Shown: one piece after another, positions 61,937 to 64,000 of the stretch
How the letters are laid out: every line of letters starts with the position of its first letter
Numbering within the stretch: position 1 is the first letter of the stretch
Origin: Methanomassiliicoccus sp. UBA345
GTDB taxonomy: Archaea; Thermoplasmatota; Thermoplasmata; Methanomassiliicoccales; Methanomassiliicoccaceae
Reading direction: 5' to 3'
Length of the DNA stretch: 64,000 nucleotides
Assembly: GCA_002504525.1 (NCBI GenBank)
Contig: DATD01000002.1
Coordinates: 114,460 to 178,459, forward strand
Made by a program: the position numbers and the translations under genes
Notes under the pieces: generated by a model
The model's input: only the letters and a program-made list of their open reading frames with translations
The model's database searches: none
What the model was told of the DNA's origin: nothing

Positions 61937-64000
61937 ATGAGGATCGTCGTGCGCGGCGTAGTGCAGGGAGTGGGCTTCCGGCCGACGGTGCACCGCATCG
62001 CGACCTCCATGGACCTCAACGGATGGGTCCAGAACAACGGCTCCAACGTGGTCATCGTCGTCGATCGCGATGCCGATGCGTTCGTCCAGAGGCTTCGCGA
62101 CGAACTGCCGCCCCTCGCCCGCCTCGATTCCGTCGAGGTCCTGGAAAGCGACGAGGAGACAGGCATTGGATTCCGCATCGTTCCCAGCTCGGCCGGGCAG
62201 CGGGGGGTCGGCATCCCGAACGACTCGGCGATGTGCGACGACTGCCGGAGAGAGATGTTCTCTCCAGGCGGACGGCGCTACCTCTATCCGTTCACCAACT
62301 GCACCAACTGCGGAGCCAGGTTCACCATCATCGATGACCTACCATACGACCGCGCCGAGACGTCCATGAACGACTTCCCGATGTGCCCCGACTGCCGCAA
62401 CGAGTACGACGACCCGACCGCCCGGAGGTTCCACCACCAGACGATCTGCTGCCCCCGGTGCGGGCCCGAATACTACGTTCTGGACGGGCGGGGGAAGCGC
62501 ATCGCCTGCAACGATCCGGTGGCGTATTTCGCGGAGCAGCTGGACCGAGGGATCATCGGCGTCGCCAAGAGCTGGGGGGGCATGCATATATGTTGTTCGC
62601 TCCCGACGTTGCCGAGGCTGAGGGGGTGGTACCACCGGAAGCAGAAGCCGTTCGCGGTGATGGTGCGCGATCTCGATGCGGTGCGAAGGTACGGTCGGCC
62701 TGACGCCCATGAGGTGGAACTGCTGACCTCGCCGCATCGGCCTGTCGTTCTCGTTCCCCGTAGCGAGGAGGCCGTTGACGAGACCATATCCCCGGGCCTC
62801 GGCAACGTGGGCCTGTTCCTACCGTTCACGGAGATGCAACATCTGCTGTTCCACCATTTCAAGGGCGACGCGCTGGTGATGACCTCGGCCAACATTCCCG
62901 GTGAGCCAATGGTCCTGAGGGACAGCGACGCCCTGGACCTGAAGGCCGAACTGTACCTGCTGCACAATAGGGAGATCGTCAACCGCTGTGACGACTCGGT
63001 AGTGCGTTCGTTCGGCCGGAACACCTTCTTCCTTCGCAAGTCGCGGGGGCACGTGCCATCCCCCATCGAGATCGGCCTGAAGGGTCAGGCGGTGGGGGTG
63101 GGCGCACAGGAGAACCTGGTGGGAGCGGTGATCAAGGACGGGCGGTTGTTCACCACCCAGTACATCGGGGACGGCGACTCGCTGAGGGTGGTCGATTTCC
63201 TCGAGGCGTCCATAGGACACTTCCGCCGGCTGCTCGGCATCGAGGAGCTGGACGCGGTCGGCATGGACATGCATCCCGGTTACTCGAACCGCAAGATGGC
63301 CAAGGAGATGGCGTACCGCGCGGGGGCGGAGCTAGTGGAGGTGCAACACCACTGGGCCCACGCCGCCGCGCTGATGGTGGACGCCGGGATCGACGAGACG
63401 ATATGCCTGACGTTGGACGGCACCGGCTACGGCGCCGACGGCCAGGCCTGGGGCGGGGAGGTGCTGCATGCCACCTTCGACGACTACGAGAGAGTGGCCC
63501 ACCTCGAAGGATTCCCCCTGCTGGGCGGCGAAAGGGCGGTGCGGGACCCCCGCCGCCTGGTGTTCGCCCTGGCCGCAAAGGCCGATCTGCCTCTGCCGTA
63601 CTTCGAGGGTCGGGACGCCGAGGTGCTATTGAAGCTGATGGACCGGAGCCCGATCACCACAGGCTTCGGCCGGGTCCTGGACGCGGTGTCCTGCTTCCTC
63701 GAGGTGTGCCAGGAAAGAACGTACGACGGCGAGCCGGCGATGAAGCTGGAGCCGTTCCAGGCAAGGGGCAAGCGAGCGGTCCCGATGATCGCCGAGCTCC
63801 GCTCGGGCGTGGTCGGCACGGTGGACCTGTTCCGACAGCTGGTCGATGCCAAGGGAACGAAGGAAGACCTGGCGCACTCATTCACCGCCGCCCTGCTGGA
63901 GCCGCTGGTCGATGCCGCGGCCGACGCCGCGGCCGATAACGGGATCGGCAGCATCGGCCTCACCGGAGGAGTGTCGTACAATACCACCGTATGCGCTCTG
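61937..64000 (+). CDS. hypF: [NiFe] hydrogenase maturation carbamoyltransferase HypF (C-terminus cut by window edge)
   Basis: An open frame of 688 codons to the right edge. It contains the N-terminal acylphosphatase domain (RGVVQGVGFRPTVHRIA), two C-x2-C-x18-C-x2-C zinc fingers (about 100-180), a YrdC/Sua5-like domain (VMTSANIPGEPMVL, NRCDDSVVRSF) and the Kae1/carbamoyltransferase domain (VGVGAQENLVGAVIKDG, VQHHWAHAAALM, LTLDGTGYGADGQAWGGE). HypF transfers the carbamoyl group of carbamoyl phosphate to HypE as precursor of the Fe-CN ligands of [NiFe] hydrogenases. Perhaps 60-70 C-terminal residues are missing. No other hyp gene is visible here; carAB in the window supply its substrate. Confidence 0.95.
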   Translation, partial: MRIVVRGVVQGVGFRPTVHRIATSMDLNGWVQNNGSNVVIVVDRDADAFVQRLRDELPPLARLDSVEVLESDEETGIGFRIVPSSAGQRGVGIPNDSAMCDDCRREMFSPGGRRYLYPFTNCTNCGARFTIIDDLPYDRAETSMNDFPMCPDCRNEYDDPTARRFHHQTICCPRCGPEYYVLDGRGKRIACNDPVAYFAEQLDRGIIGVAKSWGGMHICCSLPTLPRLRGWYHRKQKPFAVMVRDLDAVRRYGRPDAHEVELLTSPHRPVVLVPRSEEAVDETISPGLGNVGLFLPFTEMQHLLFHHFKGDALVMTSANIPGEPMVLRDSDALDLKAELYLLHNREIVNRCDDSVVRSFGRNTFFLRKSRGHVPSPIEIGLKGQAVGVGAQENLVGAVIKDGRLFTTQYIGDGDSLRVVDFLEASIGHFRRLLGIEELDAVGMDMHPGYSNRKMAKEMAYRAGAELVEVQHHWAHAAALMVDAGIDETICLTLDGTGYGADGQAWGGEVLHATFDDYERVAHLEGFPLLGGERAVRDPRRLVFALAAKADLPLPYFEGRDAEVLLKLMDRSPITTGFGRVLDAVSCFLEVCQERTYDGEPAMKLEPFQARGKRAVPMIAELRSGVVGTVDLFRQLVDAKGTKEDLAHSFTAALLEPLVDAAADAAADNGIGSIGLTGGVSYNTTVCAL

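Overview
The window is a GC-rich, densely coded archaeal chromosome segment devoted mainly to amino-acid biosynthesis. Archaeal traits are TATA-type promoters about 25 bases before several starts (many genes look leaderless), a pelota (Dom34) gene, a ThrRS with the archaeal editing domain, a GHMP-type shikimate kinase, 3-dehydroquinate synthase II and a ThiD-ThiN fusion. The homocysteine module (COG1900, NIL-ferredoxin, COG2122), the aspartate-semialdehyde route to aromatics and hypF point to a methanogen-related euryarchaeon. A high-GC member of Thermoplasmatota such as Methanomassiliicoccales is my best guess; this is inference. No rRNA, CRISPR array, insertion sequence, integrase or phage gene was seen.

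Layout. 1-2.8 kb: start of an M42 peptidase, tRNA-Thr, a methyltransferase, a cupin and a class III aminotransferase. 2.8-6.1 kb: a membrane-anchored surface protein, an ACT protein and two integral membrane proteins. 6.1-13.4 kb: arginine region with argCJBD on the minus strand, diverging from argG-argH. 13.4-23.1 kb: thiDN, three family-4 glycosyltransferases, a DedA-like protein, an anchored FKBP isomerase, thrS and a GNAT acetyltransferase. 23.1-24.1 kb: a cysteine-rich exported miniprotein behind a membrane-bound winged-helix regulator. 24.1-28.3 kb: homocitrate synthase-like, LeuC-like, LeuD-like and LeuB-like operon. 28.4-34.1 kb: pelA, carA, carB.

34-46.5 kb: an EamA transporter and an HTH-ACT regulator stand opposite an 11-gene operon: ADTH synthase, DHQ synthase II, aroDE, GHMP shikimate kinase, aroA, aroC, tyrA, asd, COG1900, NIL-ferredoxin, COG2122. 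Starts and stops mostly overlap by 1-4 bases. Aspartate semialdehyde made by Asd is both the entry substrate of the aromatic pathway and the sulfur acceptor for homocysteine, so this operon reads as a metabolic unit around that intermediate.

46.5-50.7 kb: exported ComEC-like metallo-beta-lactamase protein, MFS transporter, B12-binding radical SAM protein. 50.8-58.9 kb: hisG-hisC-hisH-hisA-hisB-hisF-hisIE-PHP phosphatase-aspartokinase-pheA, ten genes in one run; hisD is not present in the window. 58.9-64 kb: aminotransferase plus flavin reductase, MTA phosphorylase, gcvH, and hypF running off the right edge.
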